Assembly: GCA_002778195.1 (NCBI GenBank)
Contig: PCDI01000015.1
Coordinates: forward strand, 1 to 64,000
From: Raffaelea ambrosiae
Lineage: Eukaryota > Ascomycota > Sordariomycetes > Ophiostomatales > Ophiostomataceae
Length of the DNA stretch: 64,000 bases
Direction: 5' to 3'
The stretch's first letter is position 1, and each line of letters starts with the position of its first letter. The position numbers and the translations under genes were made by a program. A model generated the notes under the pieces. It was not told where the DNA came from. It searched no databases and was given only the letters and a program-made list of their open reading frames with translations. Positions 55,005-64,000 of this stretch are shown here, piece by piece.

Positions 55005-56344
55005 AAGTGGAGGAGAGTGCAAAGAAAGAGAGGGGAAAAAAAGAAATAAATAAAAAGAAATAAAATACTGGGAGTCCAGTGCACTTCCTCTTCTTTTTGC
55101 TGTACTTTCTGTATACCGTTGCTGTATGCACACCTGCGGGACGGAGGATGGTACTCTTTTTTTTTCTTTTTTTACCTTTTCGTGGGAACGCTACCTGAAA
55201 CTCGACTCCTCCGTTTTTTATTTTTTTTTATTTTTTTTTTGTATTGTTGATCCAAGTTTGTCTCATTTTCCTTGTTCCAGGGTTTCTTTTTTCACAGTAT
55301 ATCATTTTCTACAGTTTTGGGGGGAGGGCGTCTGGGTCTCCTAATTTCGGTTACGGTGTTGGTGTCCATGGAATAACTGTAACGGGTTGCTTTCTGTTAC
55401 TGTTGCTATTGGTGTCTTCATAGACAGGATTGATTTCTATGTTTTGTGCTGTTGTCTGGACAAGGCGCCCCTTTTGCTTTTTTTTTTTTCGATGTCAGGC
55501 TATGAGTTACTACTATCCATCAATCGAGCAAATTTGCCAACAGACGTCCAAACATTCTCATATTTGCATTGGAAAGTACGGCCTAGTTCAAGCGCCCCTG
55601 CTCTCTGGGCCTGCGCCTCTCGAAACCAGTTTTGAAAGTCGTGTTAGTCCTCGAGTGAGAAACAGCCATGCCGATGGGACGGGAAGAAAAACAACTGAAA
55701 CAAAAACGTTAAAATACAGTTTTTACGAAGAGAAAAAAGCAAGTAATCATAAAACAATAAAAAGCAATAAAACACCTTTGCCGCCCAAGAACTTTTGCCC
55801 CCCTCTGCTTTTTCTCCAGAAAGAGAAAAAGGAGAAAAGAGCAAAACATATAACAAAAAGCAGAGGATAAGTATGACAAGGAAATTGTACACGAGAGTAA
55901 AGGAATAAAAAAACACCCAAGAGACAAGTAGAGCCTTCCCATGACCCCCTTTCCCGGTGAAAGAGAAAAGACAAAAGACAAAAAGAGACGCGGGCCCAAG
56001 AGATGGGAACAAGACAGCGGTTGTCTCTCATTTTCTTCTTCTCAACTCCCTTCCTCCAACCTTGATCCGATGGTCTAGCACTTATGAACTTCCGCCACGG
56101 TGTAGTTAAAGGATAAACGAAGGAAAGAAAAAAAGAAAAAAAAAAGAAAAAAGAACCCCCCCGCGAGAACGCCACTGATTTGTTTGCTCTTCCAGTTTTT
56201 TATACTCTTTTTCAGCCACCCCCCCATATGTATGGTTTTCTTTCCCATTTCCCCCCTCTTGTTTGTGGCTGCCATGGGCACCTTCGCTTCTTCTTCTTAT
56301 CGCTTTCTTTTTCCCATTCCTTCCTTCTTTTTCCTTCTTTTCTT
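55005..56344. other. Convergent spacer between fyv10 and caf1
   Basis: No gene seen. T-rich and A-rich 3' UTR-like sequence, with long T-tracts at 55150-55250 and A-tracts at 56125-56152. Confidence 0.6.
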
Positions 56345-58282
56345 CTACCTCGTCCCGCCAAACGCGAAGCTGCCGAACACGCCACCGCCACCGCCAGGTG
56401 TCATAGGACCCATGCCCATGCTGTTTGTGTTGTGGCTGCCTGCTGCTGGCGTGCTCACCAGCCCAACACTGGCCGTGTGCGGTGTGCTAGGCCCGCCGCC
56501 GTTGGTGCCGCCATTCGTATTGGCAGCAGCGTTCGAGCCGTTGCTGGCACCATTTACACCACCGTGGTTGTTGCTGTTGCTGCTGTTGCTGTTGTTGCTA
56601 TTGTGGCCAGCAGCAGGAGAGCCGTCGGGGGCACCACCGGGGGCACCACCAACACCACCGACAACAGAGCCGTACAAGCCAGAGCCCGCCGAGGCGCCAC
56701 CGCCACCGCCACCACCACCGGTGCTGAAGCCCGGAGGGGCGCCCAGACCGGGCACAGGGGCAATGTCCGGGACCATGAGACCCCAGACCTTCCCTACCTG
56801 CTCTTCGGGGATCTCGCCGTGGAAGATCTTCTCGCGCATCTGGAAGAAGACGCGGCCGGTCAGCAGGCTGTCGGAGCCGGCCTGGTGGGCAGCGCCGACG
56901 CGCTTGACCTTGAGGGCCTCAGCAATGTTCTCGAGGCCGGACTTGTGCTCGAACTTGAGCAGGACCTCGGCGGACGAAGGGTCGCTGGGGGTGAGCTGGC
57001 CCGAGTTGTGCATGCGGATGGCGTGCTTCATCAGGTGCTTGACGTCGTACGTGGACGGGAAATACAGCTTCATGATCTGGTCAAACTCGATCTCGTCGCT
57101 CGGCAGCGGGCGGCAGTGGAGCAGCTTGGTCAGGTAGCCGAAATCGTAGCCACCGTGGAACGAGATCCAGTGCACGTCTTCAAAACAGACAAGCCCCGAC
57201 GGAATCAGCAGTGCCGCAAAGTCGACCGGGTCGATGCCGTCTCGGTCCATGATGTTGAAGTCGATGCCGGCCTGCACGAGCGAGTCTATCGACGTCTGGT
57301 TGTACATGTCGTCCTTGAGCGAGAACTTGAAGTTGAACTGCCACGAGTACGGCAAGGCGCCACCCTGCTGCACTCTCCGGCCCGCCGCCGTCATCACGCC
57401 CAGGTCGGCCGCATCCGTCGACATTGGCCGTGGTGGCGGCGTCTCGCCGTCGTCGTTGAAGAGCGTGATGCCGATCTGGATGACCTTGAGCAGGTCGACG
57501 TTGGTCCGCAGACATTGGTAGTGGTAGTCGCTCTTGCCACGGAAGCTTCCCATGGGGCGCGAGACGACGCCGGGGAACTCTGTGTCCTGTAGGCGGGATC
57601 CGTCAGTACGGGCAAGGCCAAATAAACATACAACCATATAGAACAAACAAAAACCACCCCCCCATAGCTCTAGTCTTACCATAGCGATATAAGGATACTT
57701 ATCAACGAGATCCCGTATTGCTGCCATCTCCTCAACCAGGTTGTGCTTCCAGACCTCCCGTATCCGGCCTTTGGCCGGCATGCGCGCCGGATGTGGCTCC
57801 AATCCATGCAGCTGCGCCTGGTGGTGGTTGTGGTGCTGGTGAGCCTGCACTTGCTGGTGGTGCAGTTGTTGCTGGTGCGTCTGCTGCTGTTGTTGTACCT
57901 GCGCTTGTTGTTGTTGTTGCTGCTGCTGCTGCTGCTGTTGCTGCTGCTGTTGCTGCAGCTGTGCCCCATGGGCAAACCCCATCCGTGCCGCCTGGCTGGC
58001 CAAGCCCGTGTCTGCGCCCACGCCGAAACCGGCGCCCGGGTTCATTCCGTTAGCCGCAGCAGCCGCGGCTGCCAGGCTGAGGGCGCCATTACTGCCAAAA
58101 GGGTTGAGCTGTGCGGCAGCGGCCGCTGCGGCAGCGGCGGCGTTTGGGTTGAGATACGATGGCTGGCCGAGCGAGGGGTGCTGGGCGCCTGGGTGGCCGG
58201 CTTGCGGGTGGCCCGAGAACTGCTGGTGGTAAGGGGAGATGGTGTTCGGCCCACTCTGGAACCGCGACACCGGTGGAGGCAT
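56345..58282 (-). CDS. caf1: CCR4-NOT deadenylase subunit Caf1/Pop2
   Basis: Mg-dependent DEDD-family 3' exonuclease that shortens mRNA poly(A) tails as part of CCR4-NOT. Exons on the minus strand: 58282-57680 and 57586-56345, giving 614 residues. The N-terminus (1-160) is disordered, Gln/His/Ala-rich with a polyQ run (57895-57955). The RNase D-like domain starts at RIREVWKHNLVEEM and carries the catalytic acids: D202 and E204 in DTEFPG, Asp in HGGYDFGYLTKLL (about 345), and His/Asp in HQAGSDSLLTG (about 434). The C-terminus is Gly/Asn/Ser-rich. The 93-bp intron lies directly before D202. It is in frame and stop-free, and was called because it has GT-AG ends and removal restores YIAMDTEFPG, invariant in the family. 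An upstream 5' exon (TTCCAG acceptor at about 58312) adding YIDQQHS before the Met is possible. Confidence 0.93.
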   Translation of the reverse strand: MPPPVSRFQSGPNTISPYHQQFSGHPQAGHPGAQHPSLGQPSYLNPNAAAAAAAAAAQLNPFGSNGALSLAAAAAAANGMNPGAGFGVGADTGLASQAARMGFAHGAQLQQQQQQQQQQQQQQQQQAQVQQQQQTHQQQLHHQQVQAHQHHNHHQAQLHGLEPHPARMPAKGRIREVWKHNLVEEMAAIRDLVDKYPYIAMVRLELWGGGFCLFYMVVCLFGLARTDGSRLQDTEFPGVVSRPMGSFRGKSDYHYQCLRTNVDLLKVIQIGITLFNDDGETPPPRPMSTDAADLGVMTAAGRRVQQGGALPYSWQFNFKFSLKDDMYNQTSIDSLVQAGIDFNIMDRDGIDPVDFAALLIPSGLVCFEDVHWISFHGGYDFGYLTKLLHCRPLPSDEIEFDQIMKLYFPSTYDVKHLMKHAIRMHNSGQLTPSDPSSAEVLLKFEHKSGLENIAEALKVKRVGAAHQAGSDSLLTGRVFFQMREKIFHGEIPEEQVGKVWGLMVPDIAPVPGLGAPPGFSTGGGGGGGGASAGSGLYGSVVGGVGGAPGGAPDGSPAAGHNSNNSNSSNSNNHGGVNGASNGSNAAANTNGGTNGGGPSTPHTASVGLVSTPAAGSHNTNSMGMGPMTPGGGGGVFGSFAFGGTR

Positions 58283-59372
58283 GCTATGCTGCTGGTCGAT
58301 GTAGTCTGGAAGGTAATTCTAGTAGTGGGACATTGGGAGTAGCGGCGGAAGGGGAGACCAGGCTGAGGAGGGGGGCCAGATAGAGTCTGCAACACGCCCA
58401 CAGCCGAGAATCACTTGTTGTCGTGCCCTTTGTGTTGTCTCGGCTAGCGCCAAGGAACAAGGAGGATGTTTGCCGCTCGCTGTGGTTTGCGCCGTTGTCT
58501 TCGTTGTCTTCGTCGTCTTCGTGAACGTTGCTGGCCAGTTGTTGTCTTGAGACGCAGCCAAGGTTCGCGGTCGATACGTGTTGTCGGAGATTGGAAGAAG
58601 AAAGGGCAGAAATAAATTGCCTTGATGAGATCTGCAAAAAACCGGCTGTCAGAACCAGAACGCTCCGCTCCCAATTGAGCCTTGGGCGAAGATGATCTTT
58701 GGTGTGGGGGAGATGTCGGAAATGGAGCAGAGTAAACCCCCTGGCTTCAAAGGCAGCTGGATGATATCGGCCTGAAGAACTTACGGCGAGTCTTCAGAGG
58801 GTTCCTTTGTCCCTGAAGCCTAAGAACAGCGCGAAAAAAATTCTCTTTGACGGTGCGGTCTCCGGGAGCCGCAGGGTGTGAGGTCGTGGTCAGGAGGTTG
58901 TTGTTTGGTTGCTTCAGGCGGTCAAGATTTTCAAGATTTTGGAAGGTGGATGAATTGGTCGATTCGTGAGAATTGGGCCAAGCTGCATTCCTCAACTGGG
59001 CCTGTGATGTGGAAGGGTTCCTTCCTTTGTTGCTTGGTTGTCGTCGCTGCCCGGATTATCTGCTCTTCCGAAACGTGGTAGGCGGGTAGGGGTGGGTCCC
59101 TTCCCAACTGCCCCCCCCCCCCCCCCCAACCGCCCAATCCGAAGCACCCAATTCTTTCAGCGTCAGCCCTCTTTTTTCCGGCAACCTCTCTCTGCTGCGC
59201 GCGCCTGTCACGGAAGAAGTGCTGCAATATCACCAGCGACAACGACGACTTACCCCCCACCCCGCCCGCGCGACCGTCTCGACAAACGTCGCACGAAAAC
59301 CAAGGAATTTCCATCTCCTTGACTCTGTGCCGTTCTGCAGTTCTGCTCGGTCTCTTGAGCCAATCGATCAGG
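58283..59372. other. Divergent promoter region of caf1 and NDUFB3
   Basis: No gene seen. It contains a repeated GATTTTCAA-like 9-mer (58926-58940), a C-tract (59111-59128), and leader sequence for both genes. Confidence 0.6.
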
Positions 59373-59834
59373 ATGTATCCGACAAGGTACGAAGGCTCCG
59401 AAAAAAGAGGGAGGACAGCATGGGACGACGGATGGAACACAGACATAGCGGAATTTGGCAACGAGCAGGGACATGCTTGAAGCTCACACAGTCTTTAGAT
59501 TGCTCCGCTCGGCCCACGGGCCCCAGACCAACATCACCGGCTTCGACATCCGGGCTCTCCGCAAAGCCAGCAACCCGCCACGGTACGACCCGTGGGAGCG
59601 GCAGTAAGTTACAACCCTGGGAGAATGCATCGCACCTCCTGTCGACAATAGTCGCTGACCAGCCTTAGTGAGGCGTGGCGGTACCAGGGCCATTTCACTC
59701 GGTGGAACCGGTTCAAGCGCGGCTTCCCCGGTCTCGGCATTGCCACGGTGGCATTCGCGGCGTACTGCACATACGAGCACTATTTTATGGACGACGGACA
59801 CGGCGAGCACGGTCACCACGAGGAGCACCATTGA
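59373..59834 (+). CDS. NDUFB3: Complex I accessory subunit NDUFB3 (B12)
   Basis: Single-pass inner-membrane subunit of mitochondrial NADH:ubiquinone oxidoreductase, membrane arm. Three exons, 59373-59386, 59499-59603 and 59669-59834, give 94 residues. The first coding exon is only 14 nt (MYPT plus two bases). The exon 2 acceptor was placed after CTTTAG because the AG seven bases earlier leads to an immediate stop. Conserved features: NITGFDIRALRKASNPPRYD, DPWERHEAWRYQGHFTRWNR, then KRGFPGLGIATVAFAAYCTY as the TM helix, and a His-rich C-terminus (GHGEHGHHEEHH). Length and motif order match fungal B12 subunits, and there is no presequence, as usual for this subunit. It is too short to stand out as an open frame, but the spliced product is unambiguous. 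Confidence 0.9.
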
Positions 59835-60479
59835 GGAGCGTGGTAACTGGATTGATGAATGTTAGAACAGGACGCTCGGGAATCCTAGGAACCTGGGCAG
59901 ACTTTAACCTGCCGTGATGACGTGGCCGGCTTGAAGCACACACGCACACGCAAGAAGCCGCGTGTTGTATTGTCTGTATTGGCTGTATCTGCTGTATTTG
60001 GCATTATCTTTGCTTGTTCTTGTTGGAAGGGACAGGCAACTTGTATATACATCGAACTGGGTGACGGGAACCACCTACATTCAAACAAAATGAAAGACAA
60101 GAACGACCTAAAAGAGATGGCTTGCGCACTGGTGTAGCATATCACGGCAAAGGATTGTGAACCCCCCCAAAAAGATCATTTCTGCAAGATTTATAGATAT
60201 GTACGGTTTGTCTGCCCACGCCGCCCGAAGCCAAACAAAAACACCCAAAACAAAAACCCAAACTTCCCAAAGACTCAAAGTTCAGATATTGGAAAGAAAA
60301 AGAAGCAAGCGTTCTATGGAGAGCTTCAAAATATGCAAACCAGGAAAGAAAGAGGGGAGCGCAAGTACACCAAAGGTGTGGCGCACCGACTAGAAGAAGA
60401 AAAATGACAGGGAAAACAGAATACCAAGTTGAGATGACCTCTGATACATCCAAGTTTGGTCCACATCTAAGCCCACCAT
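59835..60479. other. Convergent spacer between NDUFB3 and the coiled-coil gene
   Basis: 645 bases with no gene; A-rich 3' UTR-like sequence on both sides. Confidence 0.6.
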
Positions 60480-62549
60480 CTAATCCATGCCAATGCCGTT
60501 GACCACGTCTAGAGCATGTTCAACAGCAACCTCCAATTGACCAACGCGCTGCTTCAGCTGTTTGTTCTCGTCTCGAAGAACGCTTACCGTGTTCCAAGCG
60601 AAGCTGACGTCTTGGCCTCGGCAGTTCTGGCACGAAGCGCTACCGGCCTCAGACTCTTCATCTTTCATGGATGTGGTCATATTTCGGACAAGCTTCTGGA
60701 AGGTATTGAGAGGTTGTTGCTGCTGCGACGATGGCGGCATCTTGGTCAGCTTAGACGAGCCAAGGGCAGCAACGCGTGGGTGGGAGATGGTGTGTCCACC
60801 AGCAGCCGGGCCGTCAAAGATGCTGTCGTTGCTCAAGCTCGGAGCGATGGTTGGACTCCGGGAGCGCGAAAACATGCTGCTGCCGCTGGTCTCAGCCTCG
60901 TCCACCGCACTGACACTCTCCTGATCCCCTTCGTCTGTAGTGTCGGCGTCTTCGTAGCTCCCGTCAGATTTGCGCTGGCGCCGCTTGCGCGCCTCGCGCT
61001 GCGCTTCCTCGACATCCAAGTCTTCGGATATGGTCGCCGTGGTAGCCTGGCTTTCACCATGAAGGCCAGTTGCCGTGGCGGGCATGCCGGCCAGGAGCAT
61101 GGCCCGTTCCCGTTCCCGTGCTTTTCGTTCTCCAGCAAGCTCCTCCATCAGAGCGGCCATTTCCTTTTCTTGTTCGGCGGCCTTTCGCGCCATGCCCTCG
61201 AGCTGCATCTTGAGGTGCTTGGCTCGGGTTTCGGCCTCCTCCAGCTCCTCGTCGCGGACGCTCTTCTCCGCCAGCACCTCCTTCAGGGCTATCGTCCGTT
61301 GTCGATAGCCTTCTAACAGGTTGGTGAGCGTGCCCTTGGCATTGGCCTCCAGGTTCTTGAACGCCGATGGCGAAAAGGCGTCATGGTCACCTGGTTGGCC
61401 CGAGGGGAACAAGGCCGCATCTATGTTGAGATTGTAAAACTCATCATGTACGAGCCCGGCAGACATGGGACGCGGACTGGTCGGGGAGGGTTGTTGCTTG
61501 AGGCGGGAAATGGTGGCCGTCATGGACGATGCGAGCTGGGAGAAGCGAGAGGGAGAGGAGGCCAGGCCGGCGGCCGCACTCCGTGGTGTGGCAGACGAAT
61601 CGCTGGCAAAAGACATGGTCCGGTGCAGACCGGACCCTCCGGTGGCTCCTCCACGCAAGGCGAAAACGGAAGGCTCCGGAGTAGAGGCTCGCGACGATGA
61701 TGCTACGGAGGTGCGATCAGGGCTTCTAGCTTTATTGCCCCGGGACAGCCAGCTGGACAATGTCGACGATGTGCCTGCGGAGGCGGTGGTTGTGACGGCG
61801 GCGGCAGCCCCGGGAGAACGGGATCTCGCGTCGTCGGTGGCACCCGTCCTCTTATAAGTGGTATAGCCCGTGGGTCGTTTTATGCGTGCGCCACTGCCGT
61901 TGTACGTGGCCATAATACGACCGGAGTCGTCAGAGCAGTCGGAGGCGTCCGAGTCGTCGTCGGACTCGACGCTGCTGTCGCTGTCGTAGGCTGGCTTTGG
62001 ACGGCGACGGACGGAGCGCGACCGCTCAGGCGAGATAGCGCGGCCGAGCTGGCTGAAGGAGGTGGTGAGGGAAGGCAGCAGGTTGGGGATGGAGCTCTGA
62101 ATGGAGCTGGTGGAGGACTGCTGACGGCTGTGCTGGGCGAGGAAAGCCCGCGATGCGGAAGTGAAAGCTGCGAACTGTGACGGTGTCGAAGGGGCAGACT
62201 TGGGTGGAGAGGACGACAGAGCAGAAGCAGGTGTCCAGAGCGAAGCGCAAGCAGTACCAGAGGCACTGGGGTCGTCCGTGCTGGCAAAGGCGTTGTGGTA
62301 CTCTTGCACAGGGCGCAGCGAGTCGGTGATGTCAGTGAACGGGTCGCTGGCTGGTTTCTGGTGCAGCCTGCATGGAGAGGGCGAAGCGAGGAGGTCGTTG
62401 GCTGCTGACGTAGACAAAGAGCCCGGGTACACGCCACGCTCGCGGCTGTCGATGTGAGTGTTGTCTGGTGTTTGGTGAGGTACAAGCGGCGAGGAGGGAC
62501 GAGCACGCGGCAGGCGCCGCGAGGGCGAGGGAGACGAGACGGCCATCAT
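60480..62549 (-). CDS. Unrecognised coiled-coil protein with C-terminal CxxC
   Basis: A single-exon frame of 689 residues, starting MMAVSSPSPSRRLPRARPSS; the second Met could equally be used. Residues 1-390 are mostly disordered and Ser/Thr/Pro-rich, with an acidic Asp/Ser patch (DSDSSVESDDDSDASDCSDD). A more ordered YNGSGARIKRPTGYTTYKRT follows, then FYNLNIDAALFPSG. A coiled coil spans about 396-485 (LLEGYRQRTIALKEVLAEKS, ARKAAEQEKEMAALMEEL). The C-terminus has CQNCRGQDVSFAWNTVSVLR at about 639, then a short leucine-heptad helix (LKQRVGQLEVAVEHALDVV). The order of conserved islands and the coil suggest a cytoskeletal, polarity or scaffold protein, but this is inference and I know no named family. 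The gene is convergent with NDUFB3. Confidence 0.78.
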   Translation of the reverse strand: MMAVSSPSPSRRLPRARPSSPLVPHQTPDNTHIDSRERGVYPGSLSTSAANDLLASPSPCRLHQKPASDPFTDITDSLRPVQEYHNAFASTDDPSASGTACASLWTPASALSSSPPKSAPSTPSQFAAFTSASRAFLAQHSRQQSSTSSIQSSIPNLLPSLTTSFSQLGRAISPERSRSVRRRPKPAYDSDSSVESDDDSDASDCSDDSGRIMATYNGSGARIKRPTGYTTYKRTGATDDARSRSPGAAAAVTTTASAGTSSTLSSWLSRGNKARSPDRTSVASSSRASTPEPSVFALRGGATGGSGLHRTMSFASDSSATPRSAAAGLASSPSRFSQLASSMTATISRLKQQPSPTSPRPMSAGLVHDEFYNLNIDAALFPSGQPGDHDAFSPSAFKNLEANAKGTLTNLLEGYRQRTIALKEVLAEKSVRDEELEEAETRAKHLKMQLEGMARKAAEQEKEMAALMEELAGERKARERERAMLLAGMPATATGLHGESQATTATISEDLDVEEAQREARKRRQRKSDGSYEDADTTDEGDQESVSAVDEAETSGSSMFSRSRSPTIAPSLSNDSIFDGPAAGGHTISHPRVAALGSSKLTKMPPSSQQQQPLNTFQKLVRNMTTSMKDEESEAGSASCQNCRGQDVSFAWNTVSVLRDENKQLKQRVGQLEVAVEHALDVVNGIGMD

Positions 62550-63954
62550 GGTGGCAGCCGGCAGTGGGGATGGTGGCGGGCGAGCAGGTCATCTAATCGA
62601 GCCAGTCAGAGAGAGGGTACGAGAGCGGTGGTGGGCGTGCAGCGTGAGTACTATGTAGCTACGAGTACATAACTGGTATGCAGGCTGTCAGGCAAAGGTG
62701 GTGAGCGAGAAAGCAGGGAAAGAGTGGATCCTCTTTCGCATAACTAACGGCTCAATGCGTTCGCGGGCATGGCGACAGGGTCGGACGGCAGGCAGATTGG
62801 AGAGGAGAGCGAGTGGCTGGACTGGGGAGACTGGATGGTGGGACTCGTCTGAAACGAAACCTGCCTGTAATACGGCAGGAGATATAGCAGGGGAAGATAG
62901 GGGAGGGAGGGGGGAAAAGGGGAAGAGGCCAAAATAAAAGACTGGAATGACTGGAAAGACAGCCGAAAATGTGGACAGACAAGCAGGATGACGAGGAGGG
63001 TGACGAGGAGGACGAGAGTGGAAAGCGCAGCGTAGGACAGAGCAACCCAGGAAACAGGGTCGCTCCTGCCCGCGGCGCATGGAGAACGATAAACAAGGCC
63101 ACGACTTACACAGCAATGCCGAAAGAACAACCAACGAGGTCGAAATGTGGTCGCGGCACGGCAGCGCTTCGATGCACGAGCCCGGCTGCACAGCTGCAGA
63201 AGAGTGAGAAGAAGTGAGAGCAATGAATGTCAAGGAAAGTCCAAGAAAAACGATTGCATGGGATCTTGCATGCCATATTAACTAATAGTTATGCTGTGCG
63301 CTGTCTTCAGCCCAAGACCTCTTCATGTCAACATCGGGCAGGGCGGTTGCCGCGGGGAGGACGCTAAAAACTTGGTGCGGCCTGTTAGTGCGACAGCTTC
63401 GTGGGAGGGGAGTTGAGCCCGCATTCCAGATAAGATTACCGACGTGCAGCGGTGGTGGCCTCCCGCAGTGTTGGCTCGAAATTGGCTTCGAAGATCAAGT
63501 CTGTATTTCCGATATATATTGAAGTATCTGTATTTTAATGTTGGATGATCTCGACTGGGTAGGAAGACTGTTTTCCAAGACTGTTTCCAGGACTGTTTCC
63601 AAGGTTCCCTACAAGATATTCTCCAAGACCGCTGGCCCGGTACTTTCGGTCCATCCAGACAGACAAGACAATCTAGGCGCAAGCAACATTGAACATTCCG
63701 AGTCAGGCAACACGCGCCCCAAAGATGTAGTGTACTACGGTCACATGCGTCTCAGGCGAGCAGGAAGACAGAGGAACGGGTGAGTGCGCCAGTGGCGCTT
63801 CTTTTTCGCTTTCATGGATCGCTGACGACTATCCGCTGTTCAACGGCTGCTGTTTAATCGCTGACACAAGACCTCCCATCTCGACATGAAAAAAAGACAT
63901 AAGACATTAACAAACGCATGCCCCATCCAAACAATACCTCCTTTCCCCTCTCCC
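62550..63954. other. Spacer upstream of the coiled-coil gene
   Basis: 1.4 kb with no supported gene. It includes a short GACTGTTTCCA direct repeat (63568-63604) and GA-rich leader-like sequence (62870-63020). Confidence 0.55.
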
Positions 63955-64000
63955 TCAGTAGAATGATTCCACAATGGTATCTTTGAGGCCCCCGCTGATC
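63955..64000 (-). CDS. Possible C-terminus of a leftward gene entering from the right (partial)
   Basis: The minus strand from the right edge reads ISGGLKDTIVESFY and then TGA (63957-63955), followed by A/T-rich, UTR-like sequence. Fourteen codons are too few to identify. The balanced composition and the sharp change after the stop make a real C-terminus plausible. Confidence 0.3.
   Translation of the reverse strand, partial: ISGGLKDTIVESFY

Noticed and set aside
63538..63783. 81-codon plus-strand frame (MLDDLDWVGRLFSK)
   Set aside because: Its first part is made by a GACTGTTTCCA direct repeat, with no conserved motif and no splice context.

Overview
The window is nuclear DNA of a filamentous ascomycete, most likely a Sordariomycete. 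Genes are broken by short GT-AG introns of 50-200 bp (one of 551 bp), coding DNA is GC-rich with C/G-ending codons, proteins carry polyglutamine and Ser/Pro-rich tracts, and spacers are long and full of pyrimidine tracts and microsatellites. The recognisable proteins (Rad23, Bdp1, Bre1, SARAF, a full-size ABC transporter, Set2, GABA transaminase, Cbf1, Fyv10/Gid9, Caf1, NDUFB3) are single-copy eukaryotic families in their fungal forms. Genus cannot be fixed from the sequence alone.

Layout. 1-1.5 kb: left-facing end of a Ty1/copia LTR retrotransposon (gag, tRNA primer-binding site, LTR edge), running off the left end. 1.5-6.4 kb: no recognisable gene. 6.4-18.3 kb, all rightward: a four-helix membrane protein of unknown role, Rad23 (6 exons), TFIIIB subunit Bdp1, and the H2B ubiquitin ligase Bre1 (5 exons). 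19.4-20.5 kb, leftward: a SARAF-like ER calcium-entry regulator. 24.0-28.4 kb, rightward: ABC multidrug exporter. 29.9-31.4 kb, leftward: an unrecognised nuclear protein with a Myb-like N-terminus, polyQ and an AT-hook (4 exons). 31.4-38.05 kb: 6.6 kb with no firm gene. 38.05-41.8 kb, rightward: histone H3K36 methyltransferase Set2. 43.7-45.3 kb, leftward: mitochondrial GABA transaminase. 48.9-50.0 kb, leftward: bHLH-zipper factor Cbf1. 53.1-55.0 kb, rightward: Fyv10/Gid9. 56.3-58.3 kb, leftward: deadenylase Caf1/Pop2, divergent from the 94-residue complex I subunit NDUFB3 at 59.4-59.8 kb. 60.5-62.5 kb, leftward: an unrecognised coiled-coil protein. The last 46 bases may be the C-terminus of another leftward gene.

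There is no sign of a secondary-metabolite or other functional cluster. The genes are housekeeping: chromatin and transcription (Bdp1, Bre1, Set2, Cbf1), ubiquitin-linked turnover (Rad23, Bre1, Fyv10), mRNA decay (Caf1), mitochondrial metabolism (GABA transaminase, NDUFB3), and membrane or calcium functions. The least explained items are the AT-hook protein, the coiled-coil protein, the four-helix membrane protein, two stop-free in-frame introns (Caf1 and SARAF), and the 6.6-kb gene-poor stretch. No tRNA, rRNA or CRISPR array was recognised. Exon boundaries were assigned by eye from splice signals, reading frame and family alignment, not from transcripts.
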